Positions 46,501 through 58,621 are shown, counted from the first letter of the stretch. The stretch is 60,000 nt of DNA from Nematostella vectensis (GCF_932526225.1 NC_064034.1:6932001-6992000), one strand, 5' to 3'. Numbers and translations: made by a program. The notes: generated from the letters alone by a model not told the origin.

Positions 46501-49500
46501 CACGTGATAGGGCAGTTGTTCCGTGTCGTACGCGAAGACCCGCGGGATGTTCGGGTGAAGCATGGTTGAAGAGTTCAGCCGGTACATTGCATAAACCTCA
46601 TCGCGCATGCGCTTGTAATTTACACCGTCGAGATCTTTGATAAATAGACGCCAATATCAATGAATTTGACCGACTACATTAAACTAAAAAAACAAGTATA
46701 GAAAATTGAGAATAGCTTGGTTGATGTGCTGTTGTTATGTGTTTCTTACCCGAGGAAGCATGGCAGAGCTTGATGATGACTGGCTTGTCTCGAAATGTCG
46801 CGCTGAAAACTGTGATAGCGCCATCTCTTCTAAGGATCTCATAATTCCCTGGAGGGACAAACTTGCGGTACTGCCACATTAGATAATCAACATCGTCCTC
46901 TGAGCTGACGTTGTTGATGTGAGGCCCGACCAAGCATCGGCTTAATTGGTCAGGAGAAAACAACACTCTTTTGCAGCACCTTGTGATCGCAATCTTCACG
47001 CCTTCGCATTTCTCCATATCTTTGCTATTTTTGTAGAAATTGGCAAGACACGCGCTTGCTTGTGAACGAGCGGCTTAGGAAAAAAGAACACTTATAAGAT
47101 GGATATTTGGTGAGTACAATGTCAATTCATCAAAACATTTACTGAAATCCCTTTTAGTCTTTGTTTAAATGCTTGTACGTGGATGTGCTTACTAATATCT
47201 TTGTTGTAGAAAGCAATGTCGAGAAGCACGCTGCCAAAGATGAGCCCGTTTTGCCACTCAATCTCCCTTCTAGCAAGTCTCTTTTTTTCGCCATATGCAA
47301 CATATTCGTCTATCAAGCTTTTCAATACCGACATTATCTTCGGTTTTCTGTAGACCTGAAAAGGCAAAAATAATGAACAGATAACGATAAATCATGGGAT
47401 TTTCTGCAGCTGTCAAAGTCAGTTTAATTGCAATTACCTTTAACTGTAAAACAAAGACCACCAAATGAAGCTCAAACCAGCTGTTGAACAAGAGCTTGAA
47501 CTGTTTTGTTCGATTTTCACTCAGAGTATCATCTTTGGCTTCATGTGCCCTTAAAATCAATAACTCCATTTACATAATTGAGCCCTTCTCTGGTGCAATT
47601 AAGGTTCGCATGGGAATCTACTTGCAAGTGCTGAACTAACTACTATGGTTGGTAGACTTGGTTTTGGTTCTGGCTTAGTAAACTTACCACTCTAATATTT
47701 CGACGAGATTTCGCTTTATCCCACCGTCTCGTTTTTTCCTTTTAGGATCAGGATACGTTCTTTCAGCTACCTCTATGATGAACTCCATTGCGTGCCGCAG
47801 ATCATTGTGCTTCTGGTATCGATGATTTTTCAACATTTCCAAAAGTTTATCACGAAGCTTGCTAATCTCAGCGTCCAAAGGCGTCAAATTTCCCAGTGTG
47901 CGATCTACAAACAGAAGCGCAAGGACCCTACTGTACACCCCCAGTCTAAGTTCTTGCATGGAAAGCGATTCCTTATCAAACAAGCCCCCGCCTTCCCGCA
48001 GGATCGACCCTCTAAGAGCTTGTTCAACCGAGAAAAGTCCTTTAAAGTCGTCAGCCTTTCTTGACAATTCTTCCAATAGCAGATTCAGTGTATGTCGTGT
48101 CGCGGTTTCTCCGATGTCATTACATGCGAGTGTAGTCAGCGTATTATAAATGTCCTTGCTTTTAATTGCTCTGTGTTCTTTTTCCAATGTAAGGAGGATC
48201 TGGAATAGAACATTTTCCAAGCGCTGTCGCTCCATTTCATCTGCTGCTGACAGCGCACGGAGGAAGCCATCTGGATTCTTGAAAAGATGGTCTGCGGTCC
48301 AGACCGAGTCTGTATATCAAAATGCTAGTCAGTAAAGACAAAGATCATGGAAAAATATGTTTTGCACATAGGTGGCCTGTGTGAATCTCTATCTTTTCAT
48401 TCCTGTTTCCTGGTCATCACCAAACTTACCTGTACTAAAGCCTCTGTTAACAATGGAATGCGAAAGAGCTCGCGGACGATAACTGACTTTCCTGACTGGC
48501 CGCATTTCAACGTTTTCAACACATTTGCTTCTTGATCGCATCTCATAGTACGGTGGTTCCTGCTCGGTAAAATTGTCCTTTGTGTCGGTTGCATTATTGT
48601 CCTCAGCACTGTCAGCCACTACAGGTCCCGAGTCAACAGCTTCGCTGCCACCAAGTCCTGGCCGCGCGTCATGTACGTCTGTCGTCTTGTTTGCAGTTTC
48701 GTCATCAAGGCCTGGCTGCATTACAGTGTCGTCATCAAGGCTTGGCTGCTCTTCACCTGGCTTATCTGTATTCATCGCACCAACATCCTGCAGATCTGCA
48801 ATTTTGTAAAAGATATTTTAACAGCTTTTAATATCGTTTATCATAGTTTATTTTAATAAAAGCAATAATTACTAAATTACGATTGAGCTCTTGTTTTCTT
48901 TTACCTGTCTTTCTATCTGTGATAGCTCCATTGTCACCAACGATTACACTTTGAGCGTGGCTAATATAGATATTGAATGGTTTCCGGTCACAACCTGAAA
49001 ATGGACTTGAATAAGTTTTCCGTGGTCATCAAAATGCAACAACACAAGGGCTCCCTACTGCTTATCTTTCCCAACACATGCTTTCAAATATCTGTTATTT
49101 GAATTCTAAAACAGAAGCATAACGTGCAAATGTCGACAAATGGCCACGTCTAGCCAGGCGCCAGAAGTGCTAGAAGGCACATTCCGCAACATTTAGCCCC
49201 CCCGGTTTGAGACTCTCCATAAAAGTAGACGGAGTTGATCGTCATATATATAAAATTCTATCAAATGCTATCACTTAGGAGGATGGTCAACAATAATTCC
49301 GATTCTGTTATCCTTGGCTAGTGCTTGGCTAGTGCCTGGGTAGACATGGCATTTGCTTCCGGCTCGGTCATGGTAATCTCTATGCATGCAATCCACTACG
49401 CATAAGCTAATAATCCGGCGTAAAAAAAAAACACGAATAACAGATAATTCAAAAAGTAAAAATTACCCTAACTTGCACTTCATTTGAGTATTTTTTTGTC

Positions 49501-50218
49501 TATTCTTATGCACACAAAAACATGGCATTTGCTTCCGGCTCGGTCATGGTAAACTCTATGCATGCAATCTACTACGCATAAGCTAATAATCCGGCGTAAA
49601 AAAAAAACACGAATAACAGATAATTCAAAAAGTAAAAATTACCCTAACTTGCACTTCATTTGAGTATTTTTTTGTCTATTCTTATGCACACAAAAACATG
49701 GCATTTGGTTCCGGCTCGGTCATGGTAAACTCTATGAATGCAATCTACTACGCATAAGCTAATAATCCGGCGTAAAAAAAAACACGAATAACAGATAATT
49801 CAAAAAGTAAAAATTACCCTAACTTGCACTTCATTTGAGTATTTTTTTGTCTATTCTTATGCACACAAAAACATGGATTGCTAGAAGATTGAAGCTGCTT
49901 GTAACACAAATTTATATTCGTCGCTATTTTGTGATATTGCGTCAAATGCATACTAATAACCTTCTAGGGTCTGCACACCATCAACATGGTGTGGAGCATC
50001 TAATGCTCTTTTGCTCAAATACCATAATAACCTTAACATGATGTAGAGGTATTCGCTCGCTTGATCTTCGTTTGCATGCAAATACCGTAATACCCTAAAC
50101 ATGCTGTACAGGTATTAATTCTGTTGCGTATTTAGTTCTTTATTCGGGTACCAGAGAGTCTTTTCTCACCTTGATCTTCCGAAGCTTTGCGCGCAGCGCC
50201 GTTATCCTCGTCTGGCAT
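38841..50218 (-). CDS. Tandem pseudokinase with RHIM-like N-terminus, copy B (intact)
   Basis: Exons: 50170-50218, 48905-48994, 48430-48795, 47688-48309, 47438-47549, 47193-47355, 46750-47073, 46448-46634, 46140-46329, 45755-45964, 45369-45525, 45243-45301, 45060-45161, 44762-44887, 44409-44594, 41565-41674, 41341-41476, 41040-41182, 38841-40584. Every junction is GT/AG and in phase, giving 5076 nt and 1691 aa. Order: RHIM-like motif (about 23-41); acidic linker; helical region (about 170-460); pseudokinase 1 (about 540-825); linker; pseudokinase 2 (about 870-1110); Pro-rich, Tyr-rich tail. There is no signal peptide or membrane span, so it is probably cytoplasmic. Two kinase folds in one chain recall JAKs, but no FERM or SH2 domain is present and neither domain has catalytic Asp residues. 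A kinase fold plus a RHIM-like motif recalls RIPK1/RIPK3. The role as scaffold or allosteric regulator is inferred. I know no named orthologue. Confidence 0.85.
41944..43952. mobile_element. Foldback transposon in intron 15 of gene B
   Basis: Same length (2009 bp) and ends as 17727-19735. The shared position and length show that it was present before the duplication. Only scattered substitutions separate the two copies. Confidence 0.75.
43974..44344 (-). mobile_element. LINE reverse-transcriptase relic (copy B)
   Basis: Counterpart of 19757-20138 with the same LGVHLSH..LS and AAHCDYLVKKA peptide remnants and frame breaks. It has one short internal HDLS repeat fewer than A. Confidence 0.65.
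45369..47073 (-). other. Gene B exons 7-11: pseudokinase domain 1
   Basis: Kinase fold with beta-3 KPVIIK (Lys569), an alpha-C region RDEVYAMYRLNSS, a hinge VILERLPEGDLLSYL, a catalytic loop VHRSICPSNVMV (Ser673 in place of the HRD Asp; the Asn is kept at 678), LSGLG in place of the DFG segment (Gly691 for Asp), APE kept in HGAPESLLDG, the alpha-F segment DMWSYGVLMYQVFTLG, and the alpha-I Arg in RERPTAEEV. The C-lobe resembles tyrosine kinases. Without both Asp residues, phosphotransfer is not expected; nucleotide binding through Lys569 remains possible. Confidence 0.85.
47193..48309 (-). other. Gene B exons 4-6: unrecognised helical region
   Basis: About 300 residues, predicted by eye to be mostly amphipathic helix: ENVLFQILLTLEKEHRA, LLLEELSRKADDFKG, RLGVYSRVLALLFVDR, HAMEFIIEVAERTYPD, and SLIDEYVAYGEKKRLARR. 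A basic patch (PKRKKRDGG) lies near its middle. It precedes the first kinase fold at the position where MLKL has its helical bundle, but I see no diagnostic similarity to MLKL, HeLo or death-fold domains. The family is unknown. Confidence 0.5.
48430..50218 (-). other. Gene B exons 1-3: RHIM-like motif and acidic linker
   Basis: Exon 1 encodes MPDEDNGAARKASEDQ and ends in phase 1. Exon 2 encodes CDRKPFNIYIS, then HAQSVIVGDNGAI, then TDRKT. The core V33-I-V-G36-D-N has the hydrophobic-x-hydrophobic-G-D-N pattern of RHIM-type amyloid motifs (V/I-Q-V/I/L-G, with D-N after the Gly in RIPK3), but Ile replaces the usual Gln. In copy A the flank reads NININISHVQ. The core is unchanged although the flank differs by a two-residue indel. 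Exon 3 is acidic, with a DDDTVMQPGLDDE repeat-like stretch; in B it also has a 24-residue insert with PPYYEM that A lacks. Confidence 0.6.
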
Positions 50219-52180
50219 CTTTCTCTGCTTCTAAATCACTGAGCTGATTTGTTGTGTTGCGTAGTCTTACATGTTTGGCTCCCGGGACTTTTTCTGTTGA
50301 CTAGAGGTATTTACTTCCGTATAACGCAAGGGACTTTGCGTTACACCATTACATTCGGACGACACCTTAACCGTATCGATGAAATGTTACCACTTTTTTC
50401 GTTTTAGCAGCTTTCAGCTGGGTCAAAGAACGGAATTGTCAGCTTTGATGACATAAGATGTACACCTCTTCGAGGTTTTGGTTTTTAGTTTTGTTAAATC
50501 ACTGAGCTGATCTGTTGTGTTGCGCAGGAACGATAACAATTATACAAAGTTCTTGAGTTCATTTATTCATTTGTTGCAAAGACCAGATGACTACATAACA
50601 GAAATGGTGTTAATAAAAAAACTTAAGCACTTATCGCTTTTAAATAAATACCCATAAGTGTATAGAATTTTCTTAAATATAAGGCCTTCCGTTCTCTACA
50701 TAAATTGCAAGTAATCTGAATTGGCGAGACTTGAAATGTGACGGCCAATACTTATTCGTGACAAGAGTTTTCTCATGCGAATCATAACAACAAAAGGGCT
50801 CTCTATTGCTTATCTTTCCCCACACATGCTTTCTTATGTCTGTTATTTGAATTCTAAAAGTCAGACAAACAGAAGCATAACGTTAATTCGAACTACTGCA
50901 TTTTTAAAGATAAATCGGTTCAAATTAATCAATTTTAGAATGCAAATGGCCACGTCTAGCCAGGCGTCACATAGTGGGCACATTCCGCAACATTCAAATC
51001 CCCCGGGTTGAGACTCTCCATAAAAGTAGACAGGGTTGGTCGTCCTATATATAAAATTCTATCAAATGCTATCACTTAGGGGGATGGTCAACAATAATTC
51101 CGATTCTGTATTCTTGAGGGGGTTTCATACTAATGGATCATCATATCCCATAATAACCGGACTCAAAAGTCGTCACGATATGGATGTGCCCATAAATGTG
51201 CTTATAAAATTTATTGTTACGATTATTTATTTTTACAAAGAAGAAATGCTCTACAAGAAAATCTAGCCTAACCTATTTGGTATGACTTTGGCGCCTTTGA
51301 TTGCTTGGCTAGTACCTGGGTAGACATGGCATTTGCTTCCGGCTCGGTCATTGTAAACTATGCATGCAATCTACTACGCATAAGCTAATAATCCGGCGTA
51401 AAAAACACGAATAACAGATAATTCAAAAAGTAAAAATCATCCTAACTTGCACTTCATTTGAGTATTTTTTTTGTCTATTCTTATGCACACAAAAACATGG
51501 ATTGCTAGAAGATTGAAGCTGCTTGTAAAACAAATTTATATGCGTCGCTATTTTGTGATATTGCGTCAAATGTATACTAATAACCTTCTAGGTTATCACT
51601 GAACTGATTTGTTGTGTTGCGCAGTCTTACATGTTTGGCTCCCGGGACTTTTTCTGTTGACTAGAGGTATTTACTTCCGTATAACGTAAGGGACTTTGCG
51701 TTACACCATTACATTCAGACGACGCCGAATGAAATGTTACCACTTTTTTCGTTTCAGCAGCTTTCAGCTGGGTCAAAGAACGGAATTGTCAGCTTTGATG
51801 ACATAAGATGTACACCTCTTCGAGGTTTTGTTTTTTAGTTTTGTTAAATCACTGAGCTGATTTGTTGTGTTGCGCAGAAACGATAACAATTATACAAAGT
51901 TCTTGAGTTCATTTATTCATTTGTTGCAAAGACCAGATGACTACATAACAAAAATGGTGGTAATAAAAAACACCTAAGCACTTATCGCTTTTAAATAAAT
52001 ACCGATAAGTATCCATATAAGGCCTCCCGTTCTCTACATGGATTGCAAGTAATCTGAATTGCCGAGACTAGAAATGTGACGGCAAATACTTATGCGTGAC
52101 AAGAGTTTTCTCATGCGAATCATAACAACACAAGGGCTCTCTATTGCTTATCTTTCGCCACACATGCTTTCTTATGTCTG
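49141..52180. repeat. Promoter / first-exon tandem array, copy B
   Basis: Two units start at GCCACGTCTAGCCAGGCG (49141 and 50947). Unit 1 contains three ~178-bp sub-repeats (about 49345-49872), the functional exon 1 (50170-50218) and the promoter region with the AACGCAA-N6-TTGCGTT palindrome near 50325. Unit 2 has the TATATATAAAATTC block and the downstream promoter part, but the exon-1 stretch is deleted at about 51593. Confidence 0.85.
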
Positions 52181-53204
52181 TCGTGTTTTCGGGGTTTTCG
52201 TGCCGGAAAAACTATCAAAGCCTACAAGTAGGCTATAATAAACACATAGAAAAAGTGAAGCGACGAAAACATAACACCGGAAGTCTTAACTAAAAATAGG
52301 CAAGGTCCTGGTGCAATAATCGAGCATAAATTATTAACCTGAAACAAGTCTTAACTGAACACTTCACGGAATCAGAGGGACAATACTTGCATTTAATGCT
52401 GATACTTACTAGGATATTCATGCAACATGTCATGCCGAGGGTTTAAAGAATCCCGTCTAATAACTTGAGCGACTACACCAAGACCAACGCGTCGAATCGA
52501 AAATGCACCGTTGTGTGCATATTGTTATACAATGTATATTATGTACAACCCTATTTTAGTAATATTGAACAATCGAAGATATAATACTTACAATACGCTG
52601 GGGCGCAGTTAGAAATAAAAATCGATTAAAACGTGCGAATGGGCAAGAGCTGTAGGAACGGAGTTTGTTGGGCTCGGTTCTGATACTTTTTTGCCTTAAA
52701 AGTGCTCGAGGTATTAGCTCAGGTACGCAACGTAACTTGACCGGGTTTTCTTATCAAACACGGAGAGCGCCTAGCACACATAGCATATATCAGCCAAATT
52801 AGAGGGAATTTCCTGGTTAAGTAACAGAACTGAGCCTAACAAACTCTGTTTCTACTGGCCTTGAATAGACAAAATTAAACCCGAATCCCGATAAAACCTA
52901 CTCTTTCCCTCCTCCCAAACTCTGTCCTCCGTAACAACCCTCCCCCCCCCCCCCTCCCTCCGTCATAATCGGATTTTCTCATATAACCTCAATCTACTCT
53001 TCTCTCTTTCCTCCCTACTTAATTAAGATTATTTCGATGTTGCACCATGCGTGATGTGGGGTCTCGAAAACACACTTAAAGTGGTGCTTTAACGAGGTCA
53101 CCAATGACGTCTTTAGAGGTCACCGACCACAAATAAGCATGCCATTTTCCTAACGGGATCAGGTGAGCTTCCCTGAAATCACATTAATAAGTTCATTGCT
53201 ATAG
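52181..53204. other. Unique spacer between duplication and ABCA gene
   Basis: No gene recognised. It contains a C-run near 52940 and, next to 53205, what should be the 3' UTR of the ABCA transcript. I could not find a convincing AATAAA for that gene here. Confidence 0.5.
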
Positions 53205-56200
53205 TTAAACGTCGACAGCAGCAGTTTGATGGTCACCAGAGATCGCGTGACTGGAGCGGAAGGTCTCCATCTTTGTGTCGCCAGGCTGTGCTTGCTCATT
53301 GCACTGCTCGTCATCCAAACCGTCAGTCTGATCCTTGGCAAAGTTGATAAAAACCTACAACACAGGGCGTGAGATAATTGACAGGTGAAGCAGCATTCGT
53401 GAATGGTCTGCCCCGGGGCGGTGGCTCTATGACTAGGCGTGGGAAGGGGAGGGGAGTGGAATATGAACTTGTAACAAAAAAGAGAGCGTGGCGTTACCGT
53501 TTTGGCGTAACAACAGGTCAGCTCGAATGTGGCTTGCGTGACAAGCCTACCTGGTCGAGGGGGTTTGGCGTGTCAAGCCTACCTGTTCGAGGAGGTCTGG
53601 CGTGACAGGCCTAACTGGTCGAAAGTGGTGGCATAACAAGCCTACCTGGTCGTGGTTGATTGGCGTGACAAGCCCACCTGGTCGAATATGGTATGCGTGA
53701 CAAGCCTACCTGGTCGAGGGTGGTGGCGTGACAGGCTTACCTGGTCGAGGTTGGTTGGCGTGACAAGCCCACCTGGTCGAATATGGTATGCGTGACAAGC
53801 CTACCTGGTCGAGGGGGTTTGGCGTGACAAGCCTACTTGGTCGAGGGTGTTTGGCGTGATAAGCCTACCTGGTCGAGGGTGCTGGCGTGACAAGCCCTTC
53901 TGGTCGAATATGGTATGCGTGACAAGCCTACCTGGTCGAGGAGGTTTGGCGTGACAAGCCTACCTGGTCGAGGGTGGTGGCGGGACAAGCCCATTTGTTT
54001 TAATGTGGTTTGCGTGACAAGCCTACCTGGTCTAGGGTGGTTTGTGTGACGGAGTAGTCTTCTATGTCGAACATCTTCCGGTTGGCCTCAAGGTGTCCGA
54101 ATAGACGGGATACGGACAGCCCCTGGCAAGGGATCTGATACTCCACCATGTTATGGTGTTTGTCCTGTTTGCCAGAAAACAATATCATACAGTGAGTGAG
54201 CAGTTCGTTATTATACAATCAGTGGGGCAGTTCACCCGGCATCCAAAATAAATAGAACAATGTTACCTATATCTTCCCACTAAAATGACTTGGCATGACG
54301 CGAAAAGAAAAAAAAAATCGCGAAAAGTAGAAAAAGGTAGGGAACGTACACAAATGTCAAACCCCTTCCCCATGCTACGAGAGACTTCTTCATATCGACA
54401 TCTGTATATTGTATGTTTTGTTTTCAGTAAAGACAAACCTTAAGAACAGCATTGGGGAAGCACTGGATGATGAACTGGCAGACTTGTTCGGTGTCGGGGT
54501 TAGAACCAGCCACTCTCAAGATTACCGTGTATCCATCGCCAAATCTGCAGGGGAATTCATAATAACATCAACAACAACAAATGAATAACAACAATAACAC
54601 CCTCTCGAACACCTTCCAACAACAACACCCTCCATTACCATGTAGCCATCAGTAGTTTCATCAACAACAATACCCTCTTTAAAATAAACCAACTAAAAGG
54701 GAGCTAACTAAAAGGCCGATTATAAAAAAATACAACACAAACAAAGGTTGGAAACGAAATTGCGAAAAGAAGAACATTCACGACAATTGTAGAGGAAAGA
54801 AGCAAAAGCTTTCACAACAACTTATAGGAAAAGTAAAGATGATGCGGGGTACCAAATAACTTACTTGTTTTTGAGATGCTGTGGACTACCAAGGCACTTC
54901 ATCTGTCCATTCACCATGATGGCAACTCTGTTACACAGCGCCTCGCACTCCTCCATACTATGAAACAGCAAATAAAATATTACACTAAGAGGAAACGAAA
55001 GCGGCGAAAAAGTATAACATACTGGTGATGATGGCAACCGGTATTCGCCACCCAAAATCCACCCAAACAAAACCGATAGGCGCTTAGCAAGTCTTGTTAA
55101 AGATGTACTTGCATTGCTGTCCCTCACCATATTTTATCATGGTACCCCACTCAATTCAATAATTGGCATGGTGACTCATCCTATTCTATATTTGGCATGG
55201 CACCCCATTCAATTCCATAATTGGCATGGTGCCTCATCCTATTCCATATTTGGCATGGTACCTTATCCTATTCTATATTTGGCACGGTACTCCATTCTAT
55301 TCCATATAAGGTAAAGACTGAAACATCCCCGCACCTATGCGAAGTAAGGATAACGGTCCTTCCTTCCTTCATGATGCCGGTGATGATGTTCCACAGAAAG
55401 CGACGCGCCTTAGGGTCCATGCCAGTCGTAGGCTCATCCTAGACGGCGGTGAAACAAGCAGAAAGTAACATTAATAGAATGTGAGACAAGAATTACAAAA
55501 TTCCTTCAGGGCAAATAACTACCTAATTTAGACTTTCGAGTGCGCAAGGAGCGCTTTAACACTTTCTGTTACCTTTCTACTTCCATATTAGGATTTTTGT
55601 TTCTACTAATAACTACTAAAGTGATATTCGTTTAAACTGGAGAAGTAGGTTTACCATGATGAGGATGGTTAGAATGGTTAGTCCTTTTTGAATAGACACA
55701 GGCTTACCATGAAAACAATGGCGGGGTTGCCGACTAGTGCGATGGCTGTAGACAGCTTCCTCTTATTTCCGCCGCTGTACTTCCCTGCGCATACGTCCTG
55801 ATACTGGACAAGGTTCATCCTTTGAATCAAGCTGTTGACGACCTGCATGGAAAAGATATAATAAATATATAAAACAAAGCATTTTTTATAGCGCCATATC
55901 CATTATCTATGGCACTTGATATAATCTAGAAAAGTATAAAAAATATATAAATATGCTACAGGCAACAGCCCACTTTTGCAAATAAACCAGCAATACAAGA
56001 TCCCAGCCACGTGACGTCTTTCACGTCATGGCCTTTCTCAAACCACGGCTCTCTCACGACCATAGTGTTCTTCCAGTCGCTATGCATTACCTAATAGAGC
56101 ATTTGCTAAGAAGTGCATATATTAAAAGGCTTACTATGGGAATATAGCTATCAGTCACGTCCCTCAGCCGTGCATATAGTCAAAGGTGGCCTCTTGCTTT

Positions 56201-58621
56201 TAATGTATAGCGTTCAGGCACGCCCCTCAGCTAGATGCTCCCTACGTTGGGTATATAACGTTCAGGCACGCCCCACAGCCGTGCATAAATTCGAAGATGC
56301 TCCTTACCTTGGGTATATAACGTTCAGGCACGCCCCTCAGCCGTGCATATAGTCGAAGGTGGTCCTTAGCAGTTAGCAAATCATCAAGAGCGTCGAACTG
56401 AGGGCAGTAGCCCATACTTTGGTGTGCACCGTTGATGTCGCTAAGAATGCTTAAGAGGCAAAGAAAAGCATGTTTATGGACGCATATTAAAACTACCATC
56501 TGCAAATACCAAAACATTGAACATCTAGATTTCATAGAATTGCGTAGCATAAACACTATCGTTACCACGAGATTACCGAGATCGCTACTTAAATACATTC
56601 CAGCACACAATCCGTGTTCTAGAATAGTAGAATTCTACTGACCTGTGACCGTCCACGAATCCCTCACCAGACGTGACAGGGATATCACCCGTCAACATCT
56701 TGAACGTCGTCGTCTTGCCTGCACCGTTCACACCAAGAAGGCCAAAGCACTGAACCAGGGAAAGCAAATAGTGGTCAATATAAACGTTGTTTTTTTGCGT
56801 GCACCGTTAACACCTAGATGACAGAAACACTGAACCAGAAAAAGTATATGTTGGTCAGTAGGAATAGACGACATTATTATTATCCGGGCGAAATTCACAC
56901 AGGAAACAAGGCAGGGGCGTAGCCATGATTTTTAACAGGAGAGGGCATTTTCAAGGGCATTTTCAAGGCATTGTCTCCTGTGTTTTAGATAATGTCTCAG
57001 TAATAAATTTACTATATTTTTGGCTGCTAGAAGGGGGGGGGGGGGGGGCTTGGCCAACGCCCCTGCAATGACAGGGAAAGCCAGAACCAGGGATAGAAAA
57101 TGGTAGCTAGTATGAACCGGCGGCAATGTCATTACCACCTTCCATGTATGGTATACACAAGAGACAACAGTAGACAAGAGAACGTACATGGTGGTTAGTG
57201 TTAACGTCACCTCCTTGCCTAAACTGTTTACAACAAAGAGAAGGGAAACGCTAAACAAGGGAAAGAGAAGAGAAGAGTCAATATTGGCCCTCAGAGAGTG
57301 ATTTGAGTGATCAGATAGATAAGTCTTTACATATAGGGATAGATAATAGAACGGGATAGATAGTACAAACCTCTCCCTTGGGGACTCCTACGCAAAGTCG
57401 ATCAACAGCTACAATCCGCTTTCGACGCGACCTGTACACCTACAGGTTGAATGAGGAAGCGCATTATGATCAATACCCCCCAAGAACTCAGGCATCCAAT
57501 CCATTACATTGAAAGGAATAAAAATGTCGCTAAAAGTGTATCATTTGTGAAGTTGCTTCTTGATGTTTGTTATTTATTTATTCATTTATATGTGTACCTT
57601 GGTCAGGTTCATAAGCCGAAGGGCGTCCGTGGCGTGGCCTAAACCACTGTTGACCCTCTGTCTTTCTCGTTGAACATCATCGTCTTCTTCTTCGACGGGT
57701 TTCAGAACAACCTTAACAGGCCTGGAAAATGAACACAATGTCAATTAAGTATCAAAACATCTACACACCTGGCTCAGCTCTACAGTTACTCTTCGGCAGC
57801 AATGGTGATGGCGATGACATTGATGATGACGATGGTGGCGGTGATGATGATGATGCCGATGATAGATGTTTATGATAATTATGATGATGGCGATGATGAT
57901 AATGATAATGGTGATGATGACGTTAGATGAGTATAATATGCCTTACCTTAATTTGATGAAGAATCTGTACTCTATCAGCACCGTGAGAGTAAAGAAGACA
58001 AATCCCTCAATAATCATGGCAAAAATGTTACGGCCGGTGATATCCCAGCTGAAGGGGTCACGTGTTAAATTCACTCCTAAACACAAAATCATCAGCATTA
58101 CTTACACAAGCATTTTTAAAACTAATTAAGGACAAGATATAAGAGCAATAACAACCTGGGTGGACAGGAAGTATGCCCCCATGAAAGCATACCCCTACCT
58201 CCCCTCCCATCATCCTTGTCAACAAACTTTCGAAAAAGCCCTATTGTTTAGCAGTAGTGAGATGGATAAGAGAAACGTTTTACCGAATCTCGAGAAGATG
58301 CCAAGGAACTGGTTCTTGGCGAGGTCGATAAGTCCCCTGCCGAGGCAGTAGTTAGGGAACACGAGGAAGACACTCTTTAACACGGTATTGATGTCAGTCA
58401 GTTCCTATAGAATACAACAGATAAGGCTCAGCAAAAACGCCACAAATGCCACCACCGAAAGGAGCCCTATGAAAGTCCGTTTTTCTTTTCCTTAAAAAAG
58501 GAAAACATTGAACATGTCGACTTGCTAAGTCTGAAGTAACGGTTCCCAAATTCGTTTCCAAATTCGTGTTGTTGTTGCAACTGCTGGACTGTCCCTGTTG
58601 CTAATGTTTCATAGCTAGCTC

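Larger units (their letters stand above)
31762..52180. repeat. Segmental duplication, copy B (~20.4 kb)
   Basis: Same orientation and order as copy A. Relative to A it lacks 9182-10884 and one 232-bp unit, has an extra 1.04-kb local duplication (32927-35001), has three rather than two copies of the ~178-bp repeat in intron 1, and has lost the exon-1 part of its second promoter unit. Homology ends at about 52180, where unique sequence begins (CGTGTTTTCGGGG). Confidence 0.93.

Noticed and set aside
38841-50218. Identity as a Janus kinase (two kinase folds in tandem)
   Set aside because: No FERM or SH2 region is present, both kinase domains are degenerate, and the N-terminus and tail are unlike JAK.
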